Virus record (IMG/VR): IMGVR_UViG_3300015242_000254
Location: 1 to 52,381 of that record
DNA length: 52,381 bases
Source: a virus
Direction: 5' to 3' (one strand)
Program-made: the position numbers and the translations under genes
Notes under the pieces: model-generated
What the model saw: the letters and a program-made list of their open reading frames with translations, nothing else
The model's database searches: none
What the model was told of the DNA's origin: nothing
Shown here: piece after piece, positions 8,665 to 16,520 of the stretch
Position numbering within the stretch: the stretch's first letter is position 1
Layout of the letters: each line of letters opens with the position of its first letter

Positions 8665-9186
8665 GTGACCGAGCCTGCGCTAGCCCCGATCGATGAAGCG
8701 GCGGCGGCCTTCACCCCGATGGTGACGATCCCCGACGATCCGCTGGAGGACATGCCAGCCCCGCTGGCCTCGGTTGACACGGACTTCGACGAGAAGCACC
8801 GGGAGGACTTCACCGGCCTGCTCTACCTGGGAAAGCTGGAGGAAGAGTGCACCGTTGCCGGTCACCGGTTCCTCCTGGCAACGCCCTCCCAGGACGACCG
8901 GCTGGAGATGGGCCCGCTGCACAAGCCGTGGGTCAACACGATCACCGGCGAGATGGCCTGGCGGACGATCTTCGTCGCGGCCTACCTGCGCAAGATCGAC
9001 AGCGAGGATGCGCCTCAGCCGTTGAGTCCGGCGAACACCGGACTGCGCACGCGCTTCGACTGGGTGCAGCGCAGCATCGCCTCCGACGTCGTGATCGAGA
9101 AGCTCTTCGAGCACTGCCTACTGGTGGATGCCCGAGTGCGCGAGCTGATCGAGGAGCTGGATGGCCTGGGGGAACCCTCAGCCTGA
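8665..9186 (+). CDS. Tail assembly chaperone, short (zero-frame) product
   Basis: 173 residues, GTG start behind GGAGGAG. Acidic N-terminus, then a helical domain (EKHREDFTGLLYLGKLEEECTVAGHRFLLATPSQDDRLEMGPL, LRTRFDWVQRSIASDVVIEKLFEHC) resembling gpG-type chaperones that coat the tape measure protein during tail assembly. It ends nine bases after the slippery run, giving the short form; a fraction of ribosomes should slip to make the long form. Confidence 0.8.
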   Translation: MTEPALAPIDEAAAAFTPMVTIPDDPLEDMPAPLASVDTDFDEKHREDFTGLLYLGKLEEECTVAGHRFLLATPSQDDRLEMGPLHKPWVNTITGEMAWRTIFVAAYLRKIDSEDAPQPLSPANTGLRTRFDWVQRSIASDVVIEKLFEHCLLVDARVRELIEELDGLGEPSA

Positions 9187-9611
9187 CCGGAGAACTTGAC
9201 CCCTGGGTGCACACCCAGATCCGGCTGGCGAAGGCTCAGGGTCTTCTGCAGGGGCGTGGGCTCAGCCTCGTGCAGGCTCACGCGATCTATCTGCTCGACT
9301 CGGTGGAGGTCATCCGCGAGAACAAGCAGGAGGACCGCGAGCTGAACCTCGCTCTGCTCGCGGCCGGATCGGTCTCCTTCGGCAAGCTCTTCCCGGAGTA
9401 CCTGGGCCAGACCCAGCCGCAAGAGGTCGGCCCGGACGACCTGGACTCGGCTCTGAACAACGAGGGCGACGAAGCGGGCCTGGTCCGCTACGCCTCCCCG
9501 CCCGAGGAGATGACCGAGGAGCGGATGAACGAGCTGCTCGGCCAGCTGATGGCTGAGAACTCCAACGGTTCGTTGAACGGCAGCGAGACGCGCAATGACG
9601 GGTGGATGTAA
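8665..9611 (+). CDS. Tail assembly chaperone, long frameshifted (gpG-T-like) product
   Basis: Reading GTG 8665 to the slip at 9168-9174 and then the -1 frame gives about 315 residues. The added part (about 145 residues, TLSLTGELDPWVHTQIRLAKAQ... to RNDGWM) is helical and acidic with EEMTEERMNELLGQLMAEN near its end. It should bridge the tape measure and the tube subunits. The -1 frame carries family-like coding only from about 9175 onward; upstream in that frame is shadow. Its stop TAA overlaps the tape measure ATG (TAATG). Confidence 0.78.
9168..9174 (+). promoter_or_regulatory. Programmed -1 ribosomal frameshift site (G GGG GAA)
   Basis: The heptamer is placed so that zero-frame codons GGG GAA can re-pair as GGG GGA one base back. 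This moves reading from the first chaperone frame into the frame open until 9611, which has no good start of its own. The same type of G-run slippery site is well known in actinophage tail chaperone genes. The zero-frame stop at 9184-9186 follows within four codons. Confidence 0.82.
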
Positions 9612-11908
9612 TGACCACCCCCGGTAGCGGCCAGCGCAGATCCAAGGGCCGTACGTCCACCGCGCAGAACGAACAGATGCAGCAGATCCTGCGCGACCTC
9701 ACCACGGCCGCGCAGATGATGGCGGTGGCCGGGCAGGAGAGCCGTGCGGTCGCGGACAGCATGATGCGCTCGCAGGACGGGCTCGACTACATCCTCGGCG
9801 GTCTCGCCGGTGGTGGAGATCCGGCCTGGTTCGGCGGAGCGCCCACCCCGCGCCGAAAGAAGAAGCAGCCGACTCAGGGGGATGCCCCTCGGGCAAAGGA
9901 CAACCAGTCCGATCGTCCGGTGCATGCCCAGCCAGCCAAGGCTCGCCCGCCTCAGCAGCTGCACCCGCGCAACCTCGGTCTGCAGGCCTACCAGGGAGCC
10001 GGGTCGCTGCAGGGCGGCAGCCACATCGGCCACATGCGCACCTTCGCGCGCCAGCGCATGGGCGAGTACATCCACCAGCGTCACGGTGCCGCGTCCGGCA
10101 GCTCGTTCATCCCGGCCGAGCGCGACGAGACGGGCAACATCACCTCCTACCACAAGTACAGCAACACCGGCCGCTTCCAGGGCACCGTCGGAGCCTCTGA
10201 GGAGGGCGTAGCCGGGGATGTGGCCAGCGCGGCCAGTCGGGCCCGCATCTCCGGCATCGGGGGCGCCCTGAGTGGCGAGGGGGCCATGGCGGGCCTGCGT
10301 GCGGTGCCCTACGTCGGTGGCGCGGTGATGGCGGCCGGTGCGCTGTGGGAGGGCGCCAACTTCGTCTCCAACCAGCGAGCGGCCAACTCGCAGTACCAGT
10401 CCATCTACGGCGGCTCGAACGTCGCCGGGATGGCTCAGCGAGCGCACGGTGTGGGATTCCAGGTCAGCTCGATGCTCGGCGGCGGCCTGAGCATGGGCGC
10501 CGCCGGTGAGGCCTACAAGGGCGTCTCGGCGCTCGGCTACGGCGGGGCGAACCGCAACCAGGCGCTCGGGTTCATCCAGAGCAACTACAAGACCATGGGC
10601 ATGGACGTCAAGTCGTCCATGGAGCTGATCTCGATCGCGTCCAAGAACGCCAGCGGCAACCTGATGGATCTGGAGAAGCAGCTGCGCGCGGTCAGTGACC
10701 AGGCCAAGGCCACCGGTCAGAACGCCAACGTGGTGCGCGAGGCGTTCGTCCAGAACTACGGCGCCTCCCAGCAGGCGGGCCTCGGCGCCCAGAGCAGCGG
10801 CATGGTCGCCCAGTCGGCTACCAACGTCACTGCCGGGATGGGCCGCCAGTACTCCGGGATCAACATGACCGGGATGCTCAGCCAGACCGGCATGACGATC
10901 GCGGCAGCCAACACGGGCATGACCTACAGCCAGTTCGTCGGCGCTTCGCAGAACAACCCGATGCTGGTGGCCGGGGCTCAGCAGGACATCATCAACCGCG
11001 CCTTCGACGCGGTGATCGACTCAGCTTCCAAGACGGCCATCCAGCAGATCATCCAGCAGCACGGCGGGAACAAGGCCGTGGTGGACAACCCCGGTGTGCA
11101 GCAGAGCATCGGAGCAGAGATCCTCAAGCAGGGGCTGCTCAACATCCCAGCACTGACCGGTGTGCTGTCCGGCTACGGCATCGACGTCAGCTCGCTCAAC
11201 CCGGTCAACGTCGCTGGCTGGGCCGTGGCCTGGGCCGCCGGTGGCGTCGACATCAAGAAGCAGACGGCCGCGCAGGTGAGCCAGACCCAGCAGCGTTCGA
11301 TCAGTGATCTCGCGCAGGGTAAGGGCATGCCCGCCGGGATGAGCCAGCACGGCACCGATGTACTGAAGGGGCAGGCCCAGCAGGCGCAGTACAAGGCCAA
11401 GTACGGCACGAGCGGCATAGGTAACGACCCCGGGCTCGCCTTCGACACCAAGAGCGGCATGTACGACCCGGTGATCGCCGAGCTGCAGAAGCGTTACGGG
11501 GCCGATCTCAAGCTCGGCGTGCAGACCGCCGACGGCTACCGCGAGGTCACTCTGGCCGAGGCCGCCGCGAAGTACCGCGACCAGCTGGTCAACGGCACCG
11601 CCGTGCTGGTCGACACCAAGCGTTCCGGAGACGCCAAGGGCCAGACAGTGGGCGACGTGGTCGGCACCGAGCAGGGAGCCAAGACCACCGACACCACCAC
11701 GTCGAAGGCCACCGTCGGCAAGAAGGACCAGAAGGACCTGCAGCAGCTGGGATTGGAGACCGGTGGGAAGGGCGGCAATGGCGGACAGGTAGGCGTCTAC
11801 ATCGACATGACGCCCGAGCTGAAGAAGTACCTCAACATCACCACGACCGGCAATCCCGTCGTCAACGCCGGAGCGGCAGCCAACGTCCCGCCGAAGGCGC
11901 CACGCTGA
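9611..11908 (+). CDS. Tape measure protein
   Basis: 765 residues from ATG 9611, which overlaps the chaperone stop (TAATG); a GTG three codons upstream is possible but less well placed. Rich in Gly, Ala, Gln and Ser with long helical runs, a basic N-terminal region (PRRKKKQPTQG), and a hydrophobic segment about 215-250 (AVPYVGGAVMAAGALWEGANF) that could enter the host membrane. Using the usual rule of about 0.15 nm per residue, the tail would be near 115 nm. There is no obvious cell-wall hydrolase domain here; those lie in the hub protein instead. Confidence 0.85.
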   Translation: MTTPGSGQRRSKGRTSTAQNEQMQQILRDLTTAAQMMAVAGQESRAVADSMMRSQDGLDYILGGLAGGGDPAWFGGAPTPRRKKKQPTQGDAPRAKDNQSDRPVHAQPAKARPPQQLHPRNLGLQAYQGAGSLQGGSHIGHMRTFARQRMGEYIHQRHGAASGSSFIPAERDETGNITSYHKYSNTGRFQGTVGASEEGVAGDVASAASRARISGIGGALSGEGAMAGLRAVPYVGGAVMAAGALWEGANFVSNQRAANSQYQSIYGGSNVAGMAQRAHGVGFQVSSMLGGGLSMGAAGEAYKGVSALGYGGANRNQALGFIQSNYKTMGMDVKSSMELISIASKNASGNLMDLEKQLRAVSDQAKATGQNANVVREAFVQNYGASQQAGLGAQSSGMVAQSATNVTAGMGRQYSGINMTGMLSQTGMTIAAANTGMTYSQFVGASQNNPMLVAGAQQDIINRAFDAVIDSASKTAIQQIIQQHGGNKAVVDNPGVQQSIGAEILKQGLLNIPALTGVLSGYGIDVSSLNPVNVAGWAVAWAAGGVDIKKQTAAQVSQTQQRSISDLAQGKGMPAGMSQHGTDVLKGQAQQAQYKAKYGTSGIGNDPGLAFDTKSGMYDPVIAELQKRYGADLKLGVQTADGYREVTLAEAAAKYRDQLVNGTAVLVDTKRSGDAKGQTVGDVVGTEQGAKTTDTTTSKATVGKKDQKDLQQLGLETGGKGGNGGQVGVYIDMTPELKKYLNITTTGNPVVNAGAAANVPPKAPR

Positions 11909-12588
11909 TGGCCTTCGCGCAGCTCGGCGACCTGAAGTGGCGGATCGACCCCAACGAGATCTCGTGGGACTACCAGATCGACGCTAACCGCATCGAGACC
12001 CTCGGCGGCCAGGTGGTGCAGATCCTCGGTGCCACTCTGGGCGATGTCACGATCTCCGGCGACTTCGGACAGGACCGCACGCACAAGCAGGAGAGCTGGC
12101 AGCTCGCGCTCGCGTTCAACAAGAAGATCCAGCAGATGATGGATCAGCAGACGCTCCCGGCCAAGCGCGTCACCATCGGAACCAAGGGCGTCGGTACCGG
12201 CGTCGGCTCGATCCTGAACAAGAACACCGATGCCGCAGTGGTCCACCAGCCAGTGACCTTCAGCTACATGGACGGCGTGCACAACTGGCAGTTCAAGGTC
12301 TTGATCAAGTCCATTGTGGACAGTGACGGATCAGGCGCAGCCGTCACCCACTCCACCGGCAAGTACTCCTACGGCTACCAGCTCACGCTGTTCATCGTCG
12401 AGGCGCAGACAGACATCATCAAGAAGATCGCAACCGATGCCTACATCGCCCGGATCTCCAACGGACTCGGCTGGAAGCAGTCCAAGTTCAACGGGCCACT
12501 GACCGGCGCCCAGGCAGCTGCGTTCATCCAGGCGCACGGGGGAAGCGTCACCGCCTACCTTGGTGGCATCCTGACCGGAGGAGCCTGA
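11908..12588 (+). CDS. Baseplate-proximal tail protein, unknown family
   Basis: 226 residues; ATG overlaps the tape measure stop (TGATG). The N-terminus (GDLKWRIDPNEISWDYQIDANRIETLGGQVVQILG) and VTISGDFGQ resemble the proteins that lie between tape measure and hub in contractile phages and link tube end to hub. C-terminal part has paired hydrophobic and polar helices (GAQAAAFIQAHGGS). Role inferred from gene order. Confidence 0.6.
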   Translation: MAFAQLGDLKWRIDPNEISWDYQIDANRIETLGGQVVQILGATLGDVTISGDFGQDRTHKQESWQLALAFNKKIQQMMDQQTLPAKRVTIGTKGVGTGVGSILNKNTDAAVVHQPVTFSYMDGVHNWQFKVLIKSIVDSDGSGAAVTHSTGKYSYGYQLTLFIVEAQTDIIKKIATDAYIARISNGLGWKQSKFNGPLTGAQAAAFIQAHGGSVTAYLGGILTGGA

Positions 12589-12590
12589 GC

Positions 12591-12785
12591 ATGATCAACG
12601 ACCAGACCGAGACCAGCTGGGCCTGCGACGTTCCGGTGTCACTGCCCGAGCCGACCCCGATCAGTGACGTCCTGCTGAACATGGGTACCCACGTCTTCAC
12701 CGAGAACGGCCTGATGTTCAACGTCACCAAGGCTGACCTGCAGGAGTACTCGATGCCCACCTGGGGCCCGCAGGAGGTCATCTGA
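12591..12785 (+). CDS. Small tail-module protein
   Basis: 64 residues, acidic, with ribosome site GGAGG (in GGAGGAGCC) just ahead of ATG. No cysteine pair, membrane segment or recognised motif. It lies between two tail genes with one- to three-base spacing, so it is probably co-translated and needed in the baseplate or its assembly. Confidence 0.55.
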   Translation: MINDQTETSWACDVPVSLPEPTPISDVLLNMGTHVFTENGLMFNVTKADLQEYSMPTWGPQEVI

Positions 12786-13441
12786 TGGGCAGCTTCAGCC
12801 ACAGCCACGCCAACGCTGCGCTCACCTATTCCAATCGAGGGGTCAACCTCGCCAAGGCGCGCGTTCCGAAGATGTCCTTCACCTACGCCCAGAACTCCGA
12901 GGAGAGCCACGCCCGACAGCACCGCGCCTACTACCCGCACCGACGCAGCCAGGGCAACTTCTCGCTCACCTTCGCCTGCAACGGCTGGCGAGAGTTCAAC
13001 CAGCTGGTGGCCTGGTTCCGCGACTACGCGAACATCGTGCTCAATCTCGACGCGGCGGCCGTACCTCCTCCGATGACGGTCGCCGTGCCCTCGCGCAACT
13101 TCCTCCGACTGGGGATCCCCAGCACTGGCCTGCAGTACGGGGACCACATCGGGTCGCTGGTGTTCAACCCGACGATCGACTTCCTGTCGGTGTCTGATCC
13201 TGGTGACTCCTCGACCGCGATCCTGAAGATCAATCAGGTGTCCGGACAGAGCGACGAGAGCGGCAGGGCAGCCAAGCCTTCCTACTTCTACCCGACGCAG
13301 ATCGGCAAGCTGGAGAAGTATCTCTACGACCAGGGGGCTGCTCAGCGTGTCGCTACCGCAGCCGAGCTTGCCGCCGAGATCTCAGCCACCATCAGCTCGG
13401 ACAACAAGCGCCGCCAGCAGGAAGACTTCCTGGGGATCTGA
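12785..13441 (+). CDS. Tail/baseplate protein, unknown family
   Basis: 218 residues, ATG overlapping the previous stop. The stretch NFSLTFACNGWREFNQLVAWFRDYAN and the following strand-rich section look like a tube-like beta-barrel fold, as in hub-adjacent proteins that initiate the tube. The C-terminus (AELAAEISATISSDNKRRQQEDFLGI) is helical and charged. The next rightward gene begins only after an antisense HNH insertion, so this gene once probably abutted the hub gene. Confidence 0.58.
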   Translation: MGSFSHSHANAALTYSNRGVNLAKARVPKMSFTYAQNSEESHARQHRAYYPHRRSQGNFSLTFACNGWREFNQLVAWFRDYANIVLNLDAAAVPPPMTVAVPSRNFLRLGIPSTGLQYGDHIGSLVFNPTIDFLSVSDPGDSSTAILKINQVSGQSDESGRAAKPSYFYPTQIGKLEKYLYDQGAAQRVATAAELAAEISATISSDNKRRQQEDFLGI

Positions 13442-13449
13442 TGGCGACG

Positions 13450-13938
13450 TCAACGATGCCAGTTAGGGCGCCCGTGAAGGCATGCGCGCGAGCAGTAAGT
13501 TCCAGCTCTCTTCTTGGCTTGGCTCTTCACCATCGATGCTCTGATCAAGAAGGGGTCGCCACAGGTACCACAGATGCGCTCGACAGCCAGATGTCTCTTG
13601 CCATTGCTGTCCGTCAGCGTGAGTTTACCATCGAGCTTGCGCTCGCTATTGCGGTGAATGTTGCAGCCTTGACACGACGGCACGAGATTCTCGGGATCAT
13701 TGTTGCTGGGATCTCCGTCGACATGATCAGCGATCAACGATCCAGGTTTCGTACGACCACCCGGTATCCACTCCACCGATTTGCCGCACCAATGGCACGG
13801 ATGAGCTCCCGGACCGACCTTTTCGTAGAGGATGACGCGATGCTCGGGCAGACGAATCCCTCCCCCTGGCGGGATCAGCGGATGCCCCGTGCGCTTGACA
13901 TATCGATAGGGAGAGGTCGCCACGCGGACAGGGTACAT
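13450..13938 (-). CDS. HNH homing endonuclease, antisense to the tail operon
   Basis: Leftward frame of about 162 residues from ATG 13938 (a TTG one codon earlier is also open). It has PCHWCGK, then LIADHVDGDPSNNDPENLVP and SCQGCN, which is the beta-beta-alpha-metal HNH fold with a structural zinc made by the two CxxC pairs. A second zinc ribbon follows (CGTCGDPF ... YCSRAC). It fills exactly the space between two rightward tail genes, and codon use is less G/C-biased than theirs. This is typical of a free-standing homing endonuclease. Its start region overlaps the ribosome site of the hub gene. Confidence 0.9.
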   Translation of the reverse strand: MYPVRVATSPYRYVKRTGHPLIPPGGGIRLPEHRVILYEKVGPGAHPCHWCGKSVEWIPGGRTKPGSLIADHVDGDPSNNDPENLVPSCQGCNIHRNSERKLDGKLTLTDSNGKRHLAVERICGTCGDPFLIRASMVKSQAKKRAGTYCSRACLHGRPNWHR

Positions 13939-13952
13939 CAAGGAGTGTGGCC

Positions 13953-16520
13953 ATGGCGACTTTGATCTACGCTCCCGGCATCAAGGTGCACGTGGAGACC
14001 ACGGCCGGAATCCTCGATCTCACCGAGGACATCGCGAACTGGCAGCTGCAGTTGGCCGAGAACGCGGTGCACGTGTTCAGCTTCCAGCTGCAGAACGCCC
14101 AGCGTAAGTACGACGGTCGGCTGCTGCCGATGGACCGCATCTCCATCCAGCTCAAGCGCCTGACCTGGATGCAGACCATGACCGGCTATCTCAACGACGG
14201 GCCGATCTTCCAGGCGTGGCCGGGCACCCTGGATATGACCGCGAGCTGCACGCTCAAGATCCCGCAGTTCTGGTCGTGGGATCCCACCACGGCCGACTCC
14301 GGCGCACTCATGGCGAAGTACCTCTCCAGCTCCAACGGCATCACCCAGGCAGACTCGGTGGCCGGTGATCGCAACCTGTCCAAGCTCGTGGTGGAGAGCC
14401 TCGCGCAGGTCGTGGGCTGGCCGCGCTCGCGCATCCACATCGGAGCGGTGCCCAACACCTGGTTCAAGTTCGCCTCCAGAGTCGGTGCGCTGATCAAGAA
14501 GGACACCGACATGTCCGCGCTGATCGGCTCGACCGCGACCGTGGGTGGCACGGCTTCCGGCACTCTGCGGGTGAACATCCCGGCCGGGACCTACCTCGGC
14601 ATCGGGCTCAACACCGTCCAGGCGCACAACGCTTCGATCATCTACAACACCACCAAGTTCGTCGCGAACATGTCCAGCCGCGACGCAGTGATGGCGCTGA
14701 TGACCGCGATGCAGGAATCGACCATGCTCAACCTCGCGAACTCCGGCGACCCGACCTCGCTCGCGATCCCGCACGACGGAGTGGGATCCGACCACGACTC
14801 AGTGGGGCTGTTCCAGCAGCGCCCGAGCTGGGGCTCGACTCAGGAGCGCATGACTCCCGCCACCGCGACCCAGCTGTTCCTCAAGCGACTGGCCGCCGTC
14901 GAGGGCCCACAGCAGAACCAGAACCCGAACAGCGACACCGACCTGATCCAGACGGTGCAGGTCTCGGCCAACGGCAGCGCCTATGCCAAGTGGCAGAAGT
15001 TCGCCGAGGCGCTCGTCAAGATCGCCGATCAGCTGTCCACCGGCAAGGCCCCGTCCTCGACCGACAACGGGCTCGGCGGCGTAGGAAACATCAGCACCTC
15101 GGGCAAGACGATGGGCGCGCAGGTAGCCAAGGTCGCCTACGACCTGATCAAGGACCACCTGACCAACCCGATCATCTACTCGGGTGCCGAGTCCGGCTAC
15201 AAGGACGACCCGCCCGAGACGCCTGTGCACGACGTGAAGTCATTGGACTGCTCCTCGCTCGTCGACTGGGTCTACTACCAGTCCACCGGCACGCGGCTGT
15301 TCCCGACCGGACGAGGCACTGCCGCCAGCCAGTACGCCAAGTGCCCGATCAAGATCCCGCTCAGCCTCGCGCGCTATGTGCAGGGTGCGGCGCTGTTCAT
15401 TGGCGGTGCCGCTGCTCACCACGTCGGACTCTCCTTGGGCGACAATCGGCACGTCGCCGCGCACGACCGCTACTCGGACCCGAAGAAGGACGTCGATGTC
15501 TCACCGATCGACTCGGGTGGTGGTTTCGACTCGGCTGGTCTGCTGCCAGGGATCGATTACTCCGCAGCAGCTACCACGCAAGCAGCAGCCAGCCAGCTCA
15601 AGACCTACCTGAAGACCGCGACCTCGGTCGGGCCCAATCTCTTCGATGTCAACAACCCATCAGTCACCGCCGACGGCAGCGGTGAGAACAAGGCGTTCAA
15701 CGCGCTGCTCAACATCCTGACCTTCAATGCCACCACCGACCAGCTGGGGAACCAGCTCGGCGGCCGACGTGCACTGATCAATGATCAGCCGTTCCTGCCC
15801 TGGCTGCAGAACCTGATCAACGCCTCGATGCGCAGCTTCTGCTCGGCCCCCAACGGCGACTTCATCTCCTGGTTCCCTGACTACTTCGGCCTGTGGGGAA
15901 CGGCCGCCGTCATGAACGTGCAGATGATCGAGCTGCAGGACTTCAGCGTGATGTGGTCGGACCAGCAGATGGTTACCCACCAGTTCTTCATCGGCAACCC
16001 GAGCGCGACGACGTTCGACCAAGGTACAGCCGGGCTCGGTATCTCAGATCCCGTCGGGCAGATCAGCCAGTACTCGCTGTTCGCTGCCACCTCGGGCATC
16101 GCCACGATGGACTACCCGGAGATTTTCGAAGTGATCTACGGCAAGGCCGCGAGCCCGGCTTGGACTGCGGCCTTCCTCAAGCGCTTCGGTGCTCGTCCGG
16201 ATGTCGAGCAGCTCCCTCAGATCCAGCAAGGTGCGCCGGAGTTCTTTATGGCCCTCTACCTGTTCATGCGGCGCTGGGCTGGCATGTTCACCGCGACGAT
16301 CCCACTCACCTTCATGCCAGAGATCTTTCCGGGCATGTTGTTGCGGATCCCCGACTTCGGCTTCCAGTGCTACGTCACCGGCGTGACGCACCAGGGCTCC
16401 TACGGGCAGGGCGGCAGCTTCACCACCACGGTCGAAGTCTGCGCGCCCTCGAACACCGGATCGTCCGACCGCAGCGACCTGCTCGCGCTGCTGCCCCAGG
16501 GAGGGAAGCCTTTCAAATGA
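13953..16520 (+). CDS. Baseplate hub protein with two embedded cell-wall hydrolase domains
   Basis: 855 residues from ATG 13953, chosen because AAGGAG lies seven bases ahead; the GTG two codons earlier is too close to it. Order: hub N-terminal beta domain (1 to about 235, IKVHVETTAGILDLTEDI); a lysozyme/transglycosylase-like domain (about 240-330) with a likely catalytic Glu255 in AMQESTML and the actinobacterial signature SVGLFQQRPSWG; an NlpC/P60 peptidase-like domain (about 385-520) with Cys433 in LDCSSL, His490 in HHVGLSLG and His504; then the hub C-terminal part (PEIFEVIYG ... MPEIFPGMLLRIPDFGFQCYVTGVTHQG). The enzyme domains would cut glycan and peptide bonds during DNA entry. The stop overlaps the spike gene (ATGA). 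Confidence 0.85.
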   Translation: MATLIYAPGIKVHVETTAGILDLTEDIANWQLQLAENAVHVFSFQLQNAQRKYDGRLLPMDRISIQLKRLTWMQTMTGYLNDGPIFQAWPGTLDMTASCTLKIPQFWSWDPTTADSGALMAKYLSSSNGITQADSVAGDRNLSKLVVESLAQVVGWPRSRIHIGAVPNTWFKFASRVGALIKKDTDMSALIGSTATVGGTASGTLRVNIPAGTYLGIGLNTVQAHNASIIYNTTKFVANMSSRDAVMALMTAMQESTMLNLANSGDPTSLAIPHDGVGSDHDSVGLFQQRPSWGSTQERMTPATATQLFLKRLAAVEGPQQNQNPNSDTDLIQTVQVSANGSAYAKWQKFAEALVKIADQLSTGKAPSSTDNGLGGVGNISTSGKTMGAQVAKVAYDLIKDHLTNPIIYSGAESGYKDDPPETPVHDVKSLDCSSLVDWVYYQSTGTRLFPTGRGTAASQYAKCPIKIPLSLARYVQGAALFIGGAAAHHVGLSLGDNRHVAAHDRYSDPKKDVDVSPIDSGGGFDSAGLLPGIDYSAAATTQAAASQLKTYLKTATSVGPNLFDVNNPSVTADGSGENKAFNALLNILTFNATTDQLGNQLGGRRALINDQPFLPWLQNLINASMRSFCSAPNGDFISWFPDYFGLWGTAAVMNVQMIELQDFSVMWSDQQMVTHQFFIGNPSATTFDQGTAGLGISDPVGQISQYSLFAATSGIATMDYPEIFEVIYGKAASPAWTAAFLKRFGARPDVEQLPQIQQGAPEFFMALYLFMRRWAGMFTATIPLTFMPEIFPGMLLRIPDFGFQCYVTGVTHQGSYGQGGSFTTTVEVCAPSNTGSSDRSDLLALLPQGGKPFK

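Noticed and set aside
13441-13965. 174-residue rightward frame over the antisense HNH gene
   Set aside because: The leftward frame has a complete HNH and zinc ribbons; the rightward one has none and its stop overlaps the hub start.
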